This document shows positions 26,379 through 35,778 of a DNA stretch of 64,000 bases, one piece after another. The DNA comes from Asaia bogorensis_B (GTDB lineage: Bacteria; Pseudomonadota; Alphaproteobacteria; Acetobacterales; Acetobacteraceae): the NCBI RefSeq assembly GCF_900465315.1, contig NZ_UBIX01000005.1; one strand, 5' to 3'. Position 1 is the stretch's first letter, and each line of letters opens with the position of its first letter. Both the position numbers and the translations under genes were made by a program. The notes beneath the pieces are model-generated. The model did no database searches. It saw nothing but the letters and a program-made list of their open reading frames with translations, and was not told the DNA's origin.

Positions 26379-27395
26379 ATGAGGATTGCCGCCATGCCCA
26401 ACCAGATTGCCGTCGTCACAGGCGCCGGAGCCGGTATCGGGCGGGCCACCGTGCGTATGCTGGCGTCCTATGGCTTCGACATTGCCCTGATTGGTCGAAA
26501 CGAGCAGCGGCTTCAGGACGCCGCTCAGGAACTTGAGGCAAGCGCGGTGCGCACCCTCACCCTGCAGGTGGATGTGTCAGACGCCGCAGCGCTCGCCCAG
26601 GCTGCCGAGCAGGTCGAACGCAATCTGGGTCCGATCACGGTCTGGATCAACGCTGCGGGCGTTACCGCCATCGGCCCGGTCCTGTCGCTCGATGAGGCCA
26701 CATTGCGCCGCGTGACCGATGTGACCTATCTCGGCTCCGTTTTCGGCACGCAGGCAGCTCTGGCCTGCATGCGTCGCCGCGGCAGCGGCACGATCGTCAA
26801 TCTGGGTCTGGCTCATCCGCTGCGTGGCCTGCCATTGCAATCTGCCGTCAATGGCGCTCATGCGGCAATCAGCGCCTTTTGCGACAGTGTCCGCCCCGAA
26901 ATCCGCGCACTTTCCGATCGCATCGACCTGACGGTCGTGCATCTGCCCTCCATCAATACGACGAGACTCGGCTGGAGTCGCAACCTCTCGGGTCATACCC
27001 TCAAGCCAGTCGGGCGCATCTACGAGCCCGAAATTGCAGCACACGCGATCTGCCAGGCTGTCCTGGGCCATCATCGCGACATCTGGGTTGGCGCGTCATC
27101 CATTCTGCCAAGCCTGATCAACGGGCTTGCCCCTTCACTGCGTGACCGCTTTCTGGCGCGCAAGGGTTTCAAGGCACAATTTGGCGCCGGCGCGCCGGAA
27201 GACGCACCGGACTCCTTTCTGGAAAGCGTCGAAGGCGCTTACGCAGCACACGGTCCCTATGAGGGGATTCCGCTCCGCGAACAGGGTCGCAAGCCGCTGC
27301 TGCTGACAATTCCGCGGCGCATCGGTCTGGGTGCGTCCCTGCTGGCTCTGGCCGGGATCGTGGCCTTGTGGCGCGCTGCACGGGACAAGAACTGA
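26379..27395 (+). CDS. SDR oxidoreductase with C-terminal membrane anchor
   Basis: 338 residues. Rossmann core with VVTGAGAGIGRATVRMLA, the NAG-like WINAAGVTAIGPV and a Ser-to-Asn change near the catalytic area: the usual YxxxK Tyr appears lost (SAVNGAHAAISAFCDSVRPE, with Asn/His where Tyr/Lys are expected), so catalysis is doubtful. Residues 150-335 extend beyond a standard SDR (about 250) and end in a hydrophobic helix LGASLLALAGIVALWRAA, suggesting membrane attachment. ATG 26394 (MPNQ) is an alternative start. Role unknown. Confidence 0.8.
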   Translation: MRIAAMPNQIAVVTGAGAGIGRATVRMLASYGFDIALIGRNEQRLQDAAQELEASAVRTLTLQVDVSDAAALAQAAEQVERNLGPITVWINAAGVTAIGPVLSLDEATLRRVTDVTYLGSVFGTQAALACMRRRGSGTIVNLGLAHPLRGLPLQSAVNGAHAAISAFCDSVRPEIRALSDRIDLTVVHLPSINTTRLGWSRNLSGHTLKPVGRIYEPEIAAHAICQAVLGHHRDIWVGASSILPSLINGLAPSLRDRFLARKGFKAQFGAGAPEDAPDSFLESVEGAYAAHGPYEGIPLREQGRKPLLLTIPRRIGLGASLLALAGIVALWRAARDKN

Positions 27396-27426
27396 CGCCG
27401 CGTCCCGTCTCCTGAAAGCCTTGACC

Positions 27427-27460
27427 CCCTGATTGTCAGCAAACGGACAATCAGGGCTTT
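27427..27460 (+). terminator. Intrinsic terminator after the SDR gene
   Basis: Perfect 11-base arms CCCTGATTGTC (27427-27437) and GACAATCAGGG (27446-27456) with an 8-base loop, followed by CTTTC. It separates convergent genes and may serve both strands. Confidence 0.7.
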
Positions 27461-27465
27461 CACGC

Positions 27466-27852
27466 CTAGCTCGGTCGGCGGCTGGTATTCGTCGACATGA
27501 TCGCACGATGGTGCTTGAGGCCATTGACCAGCTTCTCGGCGTCCTCCGGCCCGAACACCAACCCGACCGGCCCGAATGCCGGATGCTGGAAAGCCAGCGT
27601 CGAGCCTTCAGTCAGGGCATCGATCTGAAGCGCCCAATTCGTGCTGTAAACGGGCAGGAACGGCGCATTGCCAATGGGGGGCTGGGCCTGCCCGGCTGTC
27701 ATGGCAAAACGTACCCGACCAAGGCTCGCAATAAGCTGGCTCAGCTGGTTCAGGGTCAGATCTATTTCTCCGGAGATCCCGCTACCTTCGAGAAAGCGCA
27801 ATGTCGCGCCTGTGCCATCGTCTTTCTGCACAACCTGCATTCTTGCACCCAT
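27466..27852 (-). CDS. Conserved-looking hypothetical protein
   Basis: 128 residues, no signal peptide, no membrane segment, not recognised. The first half alternates short beta-like segments (TLRFLEGSGISGEIDLTL, with LSQLIASLGRVRFAM), the second half includes YSTNWALQIDALTEGSTLAF and FGPEDAEKLVNGLKHH. It follows ispE on the same strand by 32 bases and looks like the last gene of the TPR-ispE unit. Coding character is supported by a ribosome-like context and good codon use, function is not. Confidence 0.65.
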   Translation of the reverse strand: MGARMQVVQKDDGTGATLRFLEGSGISGEIDLTLNQLSQLIASLGRVRFAMTAGQAQPPIGNAPFLPVYSTNWALQIDALTEGSTLAFQHPAFGPVGLVFGPEDAEKLVNGLKHHRAIMSTNTSRRPS

Positions 27853-27884
27853 GTCGTGATCGTCCTCTTCCCGGGTTTTTCAGA

Positions 27885-28799
27885 TCAGTTTGCTGGTGCG
27901 TGGATCCATCCAGCCTCGGCCCACCATCCATGGCGACGAAGACTACTCACAGCACGCATTGCCTCAGGCAGGTTTTCATATAGCCCGAAACAGGTCGCGC
28001 CCGAACCACTCATGCGTGAGAAAAGGCAGGATTCGGTGCCGGCAAGGGCGTCGAGAACGGTGCCAATAACCGGATGAAGCGCAATGGCCGGGGGTTGAAG
28101 GTCGTTCGATGTCGCTTCCAGCGTCGCGCACATGGCATGCACATCATCCCAGCGCGCGGGCAGACTGGCTGGCGGTCGAAACCCTGCGCCTGATTCCTTC
28201 CATGCCTTGAATACGGCGGGCGTCGGCACCGCGATACCGGGATTGACCAGCACCATGGCACAACGCGGCAAGACCGGCGCAGCCACCAGCGTCTCACCAA
28301 TACCCTGCATGCGCTGCGTTTTCTGAGCCAGACAGACAGGCACATCAGCCCCCAGCCCTGCCGCAATCGCGGCGAGATCAGCCGATTCACAAGACCATGC
28401 CTGAGAGAGGAGGCGAAGTGCAGCAGCAGCGTCGGCCGAGCCACCGCCGATGCCCGAAGCGACAGGCAGGTTCTTGGTCAGGCGCATATGCCAGTCAGGG
28501 GTCGAGGATGGCACCGTGGCAGCTTCGCGCAAGGCTGCGGCGGCACGGAGCACCAGATTATCGGGACCGGCATCCAGCCCGGCCCCGAAGGGTCCGTCAA
28601 TGACAAGACGCCCTTTTTCACCGGGTAAAGCCGGTGCCTCCAAAACCAGACGATCGGCCGTGTCTGCAAAAACGGCCAGCGAATCCAGCTCATGGTAACC
28701 GTTGTCACGTCGACCCGTGACGTGGAGAAACAGGTTGATCTTAGCGCGGGCGCTGCAGTGATCGGGGGTCATGCCGTCTGGGCTCATGGTCTGTCTCAT
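27885..28799 (-). CDS. ispE: 4-diphosphocytidyl-2-C-methyl-D-erythritol kinase
   Basis: GHMP kinase of the MEP isoprenoid pathway, phosphorylating CDP-methylerythritol. 304 residues from ATG 28799, which overlaps the stop of the TPR gene (ATGA). Seen: ARAKINLFLHVTGRRDNGYH (substrate-binding N-terminus), NLPVASGIGGGSADAAAALR (ATP-binding glycine-rich motif, usually PxGxGLGGGSSDAA; here SGIGGGSADA), ADVPVCL and RMSGSGATCFGLYE (third GHMP motif). Isoprenoid supply is upstream of the hopanoid genes found further right. The longer frame to 28916 would overlap the TPR gene and is rejected. Confidence 0.93.
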   Translation of the reverse strand: MRQTMSPDGMTPDHCSARAKINLFLHVTGRRDNGYHELDSLAVFADTADRLVLEAPALPGEKGRLVIDGPFGAGLDAGPDNLVLRAAAALREAATVPSSTPDWHMRLTKNLPVASGIGGGSADAAAALRLLSQAWSCESADLAAIAAGLGADVPVCLAQKTQRMQGIGETLVAAPVLPRCAMVLVNPGIAVPTPAVFKAWKESGAGFRPPASLPARWDDVHAMCATLEATSNDLQPPAIALHPVIGTVLDALAGTESCLFSRMSGSGATCFGLYENLPEAMRAVSSLRRHGWWAEAGWIHAPAN

Positions 28800-30658
28800 C
28801 GTGACGGGGGAATGGGCCGACCACGCAAAACAGGCAGATCGGGCCCATTGGCGAGCGCAGCCTCGATCAGGGCCTTTGTTTCCGGCTCGGGCTTGTTGTT
28901 GAGCGCCTGGCTCCACTGGTCGCGCGCTTCGAGCTGGCGCCCCTGATACCAGTAGGCCACGCCCAGATGATACGCGATCTCGGGATCCCCCGGCGCAGCA
29001 TTGACGGCGGAAAGCAGAAGCGGAAGCGCCTGCGCCAGATCACCATTCTGCTTGAGAAGCGCCCAGGCATAGCTGTCCCGTATCTCGGCGTCATCCGGCG
29101 CGAGGTCCATGGCGTGACGAAGCAGCTTGAGCGCCTGCTCCGGTCGCTCGCCATGCAGCACATCGGAGTAACCCGCATAGTTGAGCAGCATCGGCTCCGA
29201 AGGCGCAAGCGCAAGCGCCCGGTCGAGATCGGCCTGAGCCTTGTCGCGTCGGCCCATATGATCCCATGCCATCGCGCGCCCAAGCAGCAACGGCCAGACC
29301 CGCGCCTCCATGACGCTGACATGATTGAGCGCCCGCGTGTAGGTATCCACCGCTGCCTGATACGCCCCAAGCTGGTCCTGCGTGGCGCCCAGTTCATTGA
29401 GGATATCAGGGTTGTCAGGATTGGCCCTGGCCACACGCTCAAGCGCCCGCAACGCTGCTTTCAGGTCATGGCGCCTGAGGGCGATCTGGGCCTGGGCATG
29501 GTCTGACAGGGGGGCCAGCGGATCATCATCCGCCACGTGGTCGAGTGCCGTTTGGGCCAGGTCGGCCTGACCATCGTTGCGAAGTTCCTCGGCCAGAAGA
29601 ATCTTTGCCAGGGTCAGATCCGGCCGGAGCAGCAAGGCCTGACGCAGGAGCAGGATCTTGAGCTGCCGGATATCCTTCAGCTTGTCATCATTCTGGTCAG
29701 CCTGATCGGCGGGGCCGGCGGTTCCCTCCTCACCACGGTCGCGGCTGGTGGTGTCACCTAGAAGGGTGGTGATACCAACATAGAATTCCGCCAGCCCCTG
29801 GGACGGGTCAAATCCGGCGCCAAGTTCCTGCGGGCGCAGCCGGTCAGCCACAAGCTGAAACGCGGGGAGCACCCCACCAACCTGATGCAGTCTCTTGAGC
29901 GCAGCGTCACGATGATGTCTGAAGGCAAGCCAGTCGGCCTCGAACTGCATCGTCTGCACCCGCAGAAGCGGAGGCATGGATCCGGCGCTGGCATCCAGGC
30001 GGGCAAACAGCCCATCGGTGCGGGCCTCGTCGCGCAGCGATGCGATACGTGCCTCTTGCAGCAAGGCGAGATAGGCCACCGGGTCGAGCGAAGCCGTGGA
30101 TTGTGCCGGACGATTGGCATCATCTTGCGTGGGAGAGACTCCGTACTGGCACCAGTCCAGCAATCCCTGCCCAGCCAGACGCAGGAAACCCTGAGAGGCC
30201 TTGCTATGCAGGGAGAAATAAGCTGCCGCGTCTTTCCACTGCCTGTCACGAAAGGCTGCGGTTCCCATCACGATGCGTGAGAGGCTCTCCTTTGGCAGAA
30301 GGCGCGCCAGCGTCAGGGCGTGGCCGGCAGCTTCCTCGCCTGCGTCCATGGCGTTGTAGCGCAGGGCCATAAGCATGAAATCCGGCTCGCGATAGCCGTG
30401 CATGACGGCACCGAACAATGCCTGCGCCGCATCGGGAATATTGTTGCGCTGAACCGATACGATACTTCCAAGCAGGCTCCCTGTGAGCGACCAGGCCGGG
30501 GCGGCAGCCTCCCGCACCTGAAAGGCTCCGGGCTGATGGTCACGTGCCGACGGGATTGCCTCGGCCGCATGAGGGGCAGCGCCCGGCACCGTCACGAGGG
30601 GCACGGCTGTCAGAGTGGCGAGAAGAACGCGCCGGAGCGGAGAGTGCTTGGTTTGCAT
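28796..30658 (-). CDS. Secreted TPR-repeat protein
   Basis: 620 residues with a signal peptide (MQTKHSPLRRVLLATLTAVP, cleavage near APHAAEA), so periplasmic or envelope bound. The C-terminal half contains clear tetratricopeptide repeats: NPDILNELGATQDQLGAYQA, AMAWDHMGRRDKAQADLDRA, SEPMLLNYAGYSDVLHGERP, AEIRDSYAWALLKQNGDLAQ and PEIAYHLGVAYWYQGRQLEA. The N-terminal half is helical and less regular. ATG 30658 was chosen because the signal peptide starts there; the longer frame is not convincing. It is translationally coupled to ispE. Probably a scaffold for an envelope complex; partner unknown. Confidence 0.85.
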   Translation of the reverse strand: MQTKHSPLRRVLLATLTAVPLVTVPGAAPHAAEAIPSARDHQPGAFQVREAAAPAWSLTGSLLGSIVSVQRNNIPDAAQALFGAVMHGYREPDFMLMALRYNAMDAGEEAAGHALTLARLLPKESLSRIVMGTAAFRDRQWKDAAAYFSLHSKASQGFLRLAGQGLLDWCQYGVSPTQDDANRPAQSTASLDPVAYLALLQEARIASLRDEARTDGLFARLDASAGSMPPLLRVQTMQFEADWLAFRHHRDAALKRLHQVGGVLPAFQLVADRLRPQELGAGFDPSQGLAEFYVGITTLLGDTTSRDRGEEGTAGPADQADQNDDKLKDIRQLKILLLRQALLLRPDLTLAKILLAEELRNDGQADLAQTALDHVADDDPLAPLSDHAQAQIALRRHDLKAALRALERVARANPDNPDILNELGATQDQLGAYQAAVDTYTRALNHVSVMEARVWPLLLGRAMAWDHMGRRDKAQADLDRALALAPSEPMLLNYAGYSDVLHGERPEQALKLLRHAMDLAPDDAEIRDSYAWALLKQNGDLAQALPLLLSAVNAAPGDPEIAYHLGVAYWYQGRQLEARDQWSQALNNKPEPETKALIEAALANGPDLPVLRGRPIPPSR

Positions 30659-30706
30659 CGTGCCGCAATCTAGACTGAACGCGAGCAGACACCAAACTGA
30701 TAAGAT

Positions 30707-31522
30707 ATGATGCCCCTTTCCCTGTCCGGTCAGGACCAATCCGAAATTCTCGCCCTGCTGGAGCTCTACCGGGAGTGGGGGGTGGACTGTCTTCTGGATG
30801 AGACCCCGCCCCAAAGGCTCGATCGTCCTGCCTTGCTCACAGCACGACCGTCAGGACGAGCCGCCACCGGGGGCAATAGCCGCACGGGTGACCGTGTGCA
30901 TGGCGGCGCACCGGGCAGTGCTGCGCCGGCGGTCACAGCACGTGCCGCACCGATCGATCCTGAAACGGCACGGCTGTGGGGTGTGGGGGCCTTTCCGGAG
31001 TGCGCCCTGTCACGCACCGCCTCGACCAGTGTCCGGCCCCATATCGTGCCCGGCGCGAAGCTGATGCTCATTGGCGATGCGCCCGACGCCGATGAAGACC
31101 GGTCGGGTGATGTGTTTGCCGGAGAGACAGGCAAATTGCTCGACATGATCCTGCCCAGCATCGGGCTCGAACGCAGTACGCTCTCGCAGGCACCTGCCCT
31201 TCCCTGGCGTCCGCCGGGCGGGCGCGCTGTCTCGACCATTGAAGGCCGGGAATGTCGGGCCCTGCTCAATGCGGTCATTGCCCATGCTCGGCCAGAGCGG
31301 CTGATTCTCCTTGGACCGACACCGCTGCGCATTCTCGTGGATGAACAGGCGAGCGTGGCGCGTTCGCGTGGCGCGTGGATCGCTTTGCGACTCGACGATG
31401 GACATGACGTGCAGGCGCTCGTTCTGCAGCACCCACAGCAGATGATTGCGAGTGCCCGTGCCCGCCGGGAGATGTGGAAAGACCTTGTTTTCATGGCAGA
31501 AAGCCTCGCCGCTGCGGGCTGA
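30707..31522 (+). CDS. Uracil-DNA glycosylase family 4-like protein, degenerate cluster site
   Basis: 271 residues resembling the family 4/5 uracil-DNA glycosylase fold: LMLIGDAPDADEDRSGDVFA (motif 1, normally GEAPGxxED), GETGKLLDMIL, RLILLGPTPLRILV and VLQHPQQMIAS with the motif 2 His. The family usually has four cysteines for a 4Fe-4S cluster; here only one remains before motif 1 (PECALSRT) and one in GRECRALL, so the cluster is probably absent. An Ala/Gly/Thr-rich linker (about 45-85) follows the N-terminal helix. Divergent from the TPR gene. Similar to proteins annotated as uracil-DNA glycosylase, but activity is uncertain. Confidence 0.75.
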   Translation: MMPLSLSGQDQSEILALLELYREWGVDCLLDETPPQRLDRPALLTARPSGRAATGGNSRTGDRVHGGAPGSAAPAVTARAAPIDPETARLWGVGAFPECALSRTASTSVRPHIVPGAKLMLIGDAPDADEDRSGDVFAGETGKLLDMILPSIGLERSTLSQAPALPWRPPGGRAVSTIEGRECRALLNAVIAHARPERLILLGPTPLRILVDEQASVARSRGAWIALRLDDGHDVQALVLQHPQQMIASARARREMWKDLVFMAESLAAAG

Positions 31523-31701
31523 CACGGACGGTTGCAAAGGCTTAATAAAAAAAAATTGATTTTTGCCCGGAAAAACGCGGTTTTTCGCCTGTATCCCTCT
31601 GGTAGAATTCAGCAAACAATCTTAGAATAGCGAACTCCTTTGGTGTGACCTTTTGGCCACTCTTGCTTTGACGTGCAGGAGGGGCTACGAGCATCCCCAC
31701 C

Positions 31702-33708
31702 ATGCGAGGAATTTCTTATTTCGCGTCGAGTAATAGCGCCCGTGCTTTCATGCTGTGCGCGATGCTTGTGGCGGGAGCGACGTTCAACCCGCTTCGTGCC
31801 CAGGAAAGCAGACCGACGCTTAACCCTGCCGATCATGACAATGCCCAGAGCGAGGAAACGGCGTTTGCTACGCCGCGATCCTACACGCCTGGGGGTTCGA
31901 ATGGTCTTCCCCATCCCCTTACCGCGTCAGATGCCGCGCTGCTGAAAGAGGCGTTCCGCGCCCAGCGTGCCGGTGATTTCGAGACCGCCATTGCCCGCTC
32001 CCGTGCTGCCCATGATGGCATCCTGATGGGTGACCTTCTGGCGGAGCGCTATCTCAACCCATCCTATCACCCACAGCCGGTGCAATTGCGCCTGTGGCTC
32101 AAGACCTTCTCGAGCCTTGCCGACGCCGGGGCCATACAAAACCTGCTGGTCTCACTCAGCCCCAAAGGCAGCGTGACCCTGCAGAACTTCCCAACGTCTC
32201 TTGCTCCTTCAGATACCGCATCAAACGTCACCACGGGTACGACAGACCCGCTCTCTCACCTTCTCAACCGTAATCCCCTGCTGGACCGCACCGTTAGCGA
32301 GCGTGTTTCCTGGGGGCTGAAGGGCGGTCAGAGCGCCGTCAAACTCATTGATTCCACCCCAGGCATGACGCCGCTCTATGCCGCGCAGCTCAAGGCGGAA
32401 GTGGCGCTAGGCATGTTGAGCGCCGGTGAAACCGGCTTTGCCCTGGAAACGGCCCGCAAGGGATTCGCCCAGAGCGAGAGCCAGCTTGGCTATGCCGGGT
32501 ACGTGGCAGGCCTTGCCGCCTGGCGTCAGGGCAAACTGAGCGATGCGGCCCGACTTTTCGAGCAGGCCTCACGCGCCCGGACCACCAACAACGACATTCG
32601 CGCTGCCAGCGCCTACTGGGCTGCTCGTGTGCACCGTCATCTGCCGGGCCCTGCCACTCTGGCAACATCGTGGTTGCAGCGCGCTGCGGCTGAACCGGGC
32701 ACATTCTATGGCATTCTGGCCAGACAAACCCTTGGGCTGCATCATGCTGGCAAGATCGCTGCCAGTGCAGAGGACACCCAGGCAGGGAATGCCACGGCGC
32801 TTCAGTCGGACGAGACCGCGCTCCAGAATCCGATCCCGGTGATGGGCGAAATCGATATCGATGCCGTCGCTGCTACGCCGCAGGGACCGCGCTTGTTCGC
32901 CCTGCTCCAGATTGGCGAAACGGCCCGTGCGGAAGCTCTTTTGCGTCGCATGTGGCCCGACATCGTTTCCGATACCGCACTCTGCCATTCCGTGCAGCTG
33001 GTTGCCGCTGCGGCCGGGCTGCATGACCTGTCAGAGCAGATTGCCACCATCCTTGGCTCACGCGACGGGCGTCCGGCCCATCTGGCCGGGTTCCCCACTC
33101 CGCAGCTTTCACCACGTCATGGTTTCAAGATGGATCCGGCGCTCGTCTATGCCCTGACGCGTCTGGAATCGAATTTCGATCCGAAGGCGTCATCCAGTGC
33201 CGGCGCGCACGGTCTGATGCAGATCCGCCCCCTGACGGCGAGCTTTGTGAGCGGGCCCAAACCCGCTCTCGACTCCCACGGCGTCGCAATCATCAACGTC
33301 CCCGCCGATATGGTCGGTCGCCTGCATAACCCGGCGGTCAATCTCGAAATCGGCCAGCTTTACGTTCAGTATCTGGCTGGCCTTTCGGAGCGTTCGGATG
33401 CTTCACCCAAGGGGGGCGATCTGATTCACACCCTTGCCTCCTATAATGCCGGACCGGGTGCCATCGCGCGCTGGGAAAGCGGCACGCCCCACGAGGCAGA
33501 GCTGGCCCATGATCCGCTTCTCTTCATGGAGCTTCTCCCCAACGGCGAGACGCGTGACTATGTCCATCACGCCTTCACCTATCTGTGGATCTATGCCGAC
33601 AAGCTCGGCCTGCCCGCGCCGTCGCTCCATGCTCTGGCCCACGCCCAGTGGCCGGCCTTTGCCGAGGAACAGGAAATCGCCAGCGCGCGGCCAGTGACCT
33701 ATCACTGA
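31702..33708 (+). CDS. Soluble lytic murein transglycosylase (Slt-type)
   Basis: 668 residues with an N-terminal signal peptide (cleavage near LRAQES). A long alpha-helical superhelix (about 80-460) precedes a C-terminal lysozyme-like catalytic domain: YALTRLESNFDPKASSSAGA with catalytic E489, HGLMQIRPLTASFV and IHTLASYNAGPGAIARWES. It cleaves peptidoglycan between MurNAc and GlcNAc with 1,6-anhydro product formation (family knowledge). It follows a 180-base spacer after the UDG-like gene and ends at a hairpin shared with the next, convergent operon. Confidence 0.9.
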   Translation: MRGISYFASSNSARAFMLCAMLVAGATFNPLRAQESRPTLNPADHDNAQSEETAFATPRSYTPGGSNGLPHPLTASDAALLKEAFRAQRAGDFETAIARSRAAHDGILMGDLLAERYLNPSYHPQPVQLRLWLKTFSSLADAGAIQNLLVSLSPKGSVTLQNFPTSLAPSDTASNVTTGTTDPLSHLLNRNPLLDRTVSERVSWGLKGGQSAVKLIDSTPGMTPLYAAQLKAEVALGMLSAGETGFALETARKGFAQSESQLGYAGYVAGLAAWRQGKLSDAARLFEQASRARTTNNDIRAASAYWAARVHRHLPGPATLATSWLQRAAAEPGTFYGILARQTLGLHHAGKIAASAEDTQAGNATALQSDETALQNPIPVMGEIDIDAVAATPQGPRLFALLQIGETARAEALLRRMWPDIVSDTALCHSVQLVAAAAGLHDLSEQIATILGSRDGRPAHLAGFPTPQLSPRHGFKMDPALVYALTRLESNFDPKASSSAGAHGLMQIRPLTASFVSGPKPALDSHGVAIINVPADMVGRLHNPAVNLEIGQLYVQYLAGLSERSDASPKGGDLIHTLASYNAGPGAIARWESGTPHEAELAHDPLLFMELLPNGETRDYVHHAFTYLWIYADKLGLPAPSLHALAHAQWPAFAEEQEIASARPVTYH

Positions 33709-33782
33709 AGGTCGAAGGTCGTCCGGCGTCTCCCGACCTCGACGACATTATGCCTGCCTCAGACAGGCAAGCGGTTCCTGAC

Positions 33783-33817
33783 GAGGGCGATGCCGGAACA
33801 CGGTGTCGCCCTCACTC
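33783..33817. terminator. Bidirectional hairpin between slt-type and ABC genes
   Basis: Arms GAGGGCGA (33783-33790) and TCGCCCTC (33806-33813), with inner CCG/CGG pairing, then ACTCTTTT on the plus strand. It overlaps the last codons of the minus-strand ATPase gene. Confidence 0.55.
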
Positions 33818-34435
33818 TTTTCCCAGCGTTTCCATTCTGATGATCCGCGCCCCAAGCGCCTTGAGAAAGAGGCTGTCATGGGACGAGAGCAGGATACAGG
33901 CCGACCGCGCTGCTTCTGCAAGCAGCGTCATCAGATAATCGCGTGAGGCCGCATCGAGCCCGTTGCCTGGCTCATCCATCAGCAATAGCTGCGGTGTACC
34001 TATGAAAGCCGAGGCGATGAGCATCTTGCGCCGCGCCCCGAGCGACAGCGCGTCATAGCGCTTGTCGAGATGCCGCGTGAGACCGAACCCCTCGATCAGA
34101 TCCGGCGAGACATCGGGCGCCTTGCGTGCCCAGGCGCACAGGGCCATGAGGTCACGCCCGGTCATGAACGGATAGACCGCTCCTTCGTCCGGGACATAGG
34201 CAAGGCATGATTTGGCTGCGACGGACTGGCGTGCGAGGTCATGGCCCGCGATCATCACCCGGCCCTTCTGCGGTTTCGCGACCCCGGACAAACCACGAAG
34301 CAGGGTTGATTTCCCCGTGCCGTTGCCGCCCCAGAGCCCATGCAGACCCACATCAAGTGCGAAGGTCACCGAAGAGAATACTGGCCGTCCCTTATAGGCC
34401 ATCTCAAGGTCGGTGCAGAGCAGTATATCGGTCAT
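33812..34435 (-). CDS. ABC transporter ATP-binding protein
   Basis: 207 residues: Walker A GGNGTGKSTLLRGLSG, Q-loop-like YVPDEGAVYPFMTG, degenerate signature LSLGARRKMLIASA in place of LSGGQ, Walker B LLLMDEPGNGLDA and the SSHDSLFLKALG H-loop. Its start ATG overlaps the stop of the membrane gene (ATGA at 34432-34435), so the longer frame to 34468 is rejected. With its neighbour it forms a type of exporter pair of the short-ATPase, multi-span permease kind. Substrate unknown. Confidence 0.85.
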   Translation of the reverse strand: MTDILLCTDLEMAYKGRPVFSSVTFALDVGLHGLWGGNGTGKSTLLRGLSGVAKPQKGRVMIAGHDLARQSVAAKSCLAYVPDEGAVYPFMTGRDLMALCAWARKAPDVSPDLIEGFGLTRHLDKRYDALSLGARRKMLIASAFIGTPQLLLMDEPGNGLDAASRDYLMTLLAEAARSACILLSSHDSLFLKALGARIIRMETLGKE

Positions 34436-35733
34436 GCGAAAGCCCCAAAGAGGATGACTGAAATCCACAGCGCGGAAAGGGCGAGCGCAGGCATGGGCCG
34501 CCAGCGTGGATCGATCGGGATGGTCGCTCTAAGCGCCGAAACCAGTAACAGATAGGAGGCGAGCACGAGGAGCGCGCCCAGCAGCGAGATCAGCCCATGC
34601 AGAACAAGAGGCAGCAGACAAAGAAGCCCCGGGATCACAAACAAACCCACTACGAGACCGATATCGCGCCTGACCCAGAAGAACCGAGGCAGAGGCAAGG
34701 CCAGACAGAATCCCGAGGCCTGCTCATGCGCTTCGGCAAGCGCAGCGAAAGGCACCAGACTGCCTTGCGCGATGAGCCCCATGGCCACGATCTCAACGGG
34801 CATGGAGCGGGAATCGTAATCAAAGCCATGCAGAAGCGCCCATAGGGCAACCGGCAGGACCCAGACGACCAGCATCACACCGGGCGTTGTGTTACCGCGC
34901 TCGATACAGCACCGTATCTGTAGACGCAGGATCGGGTTCAGGCGGCTCAGCCCCGTGAGTGGAAACGACGAGACCCGGCGTGCGTAACGCCCGGCGCCGT
35001 TCCAGTCCCCCAGACGCGCACTCAGACTCAGGCCTGCCCCGGCAATGAGAACCGGCAAGGCGAGCATTGGCAGGGTGGCGCCAGAAGCCTCCATACCGCA
35101 CGCCATCGCGAGTGCCGCATCGGCCATTACGATGAAGGGCACCAGAACTGGCGCAGCTTCGATACGCGCGGCCTGCAGCAGAATGGTCAGCCCCGTAAAA
35201 ACAAGGCCTCTCATTATATAGAGCAGGACAACCATGGGGGCCTTGAAACCGATCAGCAGGAGGCCGACCGGCAGAGGCAGAAGCAGGGGAAGATCGAGCA
35301 CAAAGGCAAGCCCCGCGGCAATCGTCAGACGCTCGCTCAGTGGGATGGGCAGGCTGTCCAGATAGCCGCGAAAGGGTCCGCCACGCAGGATCGGCCGGAG
35401 TCCCTCCACCCAGAGCAGGGCGCTGATCTGCGCAAAAGCCATTGCCCCAAGATGCAGGCCCATTGCCTGCGGAAAAACGCCCAGCGTGGCGAAAAGGAAA
35501 ACCATGAAATGCGCCGCCCGAACCAATAGGGCGACGATTGGCAGGGCCGGGGAAAGGAAAATAATGACAAGCAGCACGAGCCAGCGCTGCATGAGACGCG
35601 CCTTGCCCGCATGCAGCAGATAACGCAGCCTCAGGCGAAAGAAGGCAGAAAGGCTGTAAGGGGCAACAGCCATGCGCGTCGGGAGGGATTCCGCCGAATG
35701 AGAAGAGGACGGTGTCGCGTGCTCTGTCGTCAC
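34432..35733 (-). CDS. Multi-span membrane protein, ABC exporter permease partner
   Basis: 433 residues with about ten hydrophobic segments and a cytoplasmic N-terminus rich in Ser/Glu/Thr; the segments include LMQRWLVLLVIIFLSPALPI, GLAFVLDLPLLLPLPVGLLL and LLGALLVLASYLLLVSALRA. I could not assign a named family. The overlap with the ABC ATPase gene and the lack of any other partner suggest it is the membrane half of that transporter. First gene of the pair. Confidence 0.75.
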   Translation of the reverse strand: MTTEHATPSSSHSAESLPTRMAVAPYSLSAFFRLRLRYLLHAGKARLMQRWLVLLVIIFLSPALPIVALLVRAAHFMVFLFATLGVFPQAMGLHLGAMAFAQISALLWVEGLRPILRGGPFRGYLDSLPIPLSERLTIAAGLAFVLDLPLLLPLPVGLLLIGFKAPMVVLLYIMRGLVFTGLTILLQAARIEAAPVLVPFIVMADAALAMACGMEASGATLPMLALPVLIAGAGLSLSARLGDWNGAGRYARRVSSFPLTGLSRLNPILRLQIRCCIERGNTTPGVMLVVWVLPVALWALLHGFDYDSRSMPVEIVAMGLIAQGSLVPFAALAEAHEQASGFCLALPLPRFFWVRRDIGLVVGLFVIPGLLCLLPLVLHGLISLLGALLVLASYLLLVSALRATIPIDPRWRPMPALALSALWISVILFGAFA

Positions 35734-35778
35734 ATTCTTCCCTCACGCCATTTAGAGGTCAGAGCGCGACACTGAACC

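Noticed and set aside
31569..31588. CGGAAAAAC/GTTTTTCG hairpin with A-rich flank
   Set aside because: The T-run would serve only the minus strand, where no gene ends here; not called as terminator.
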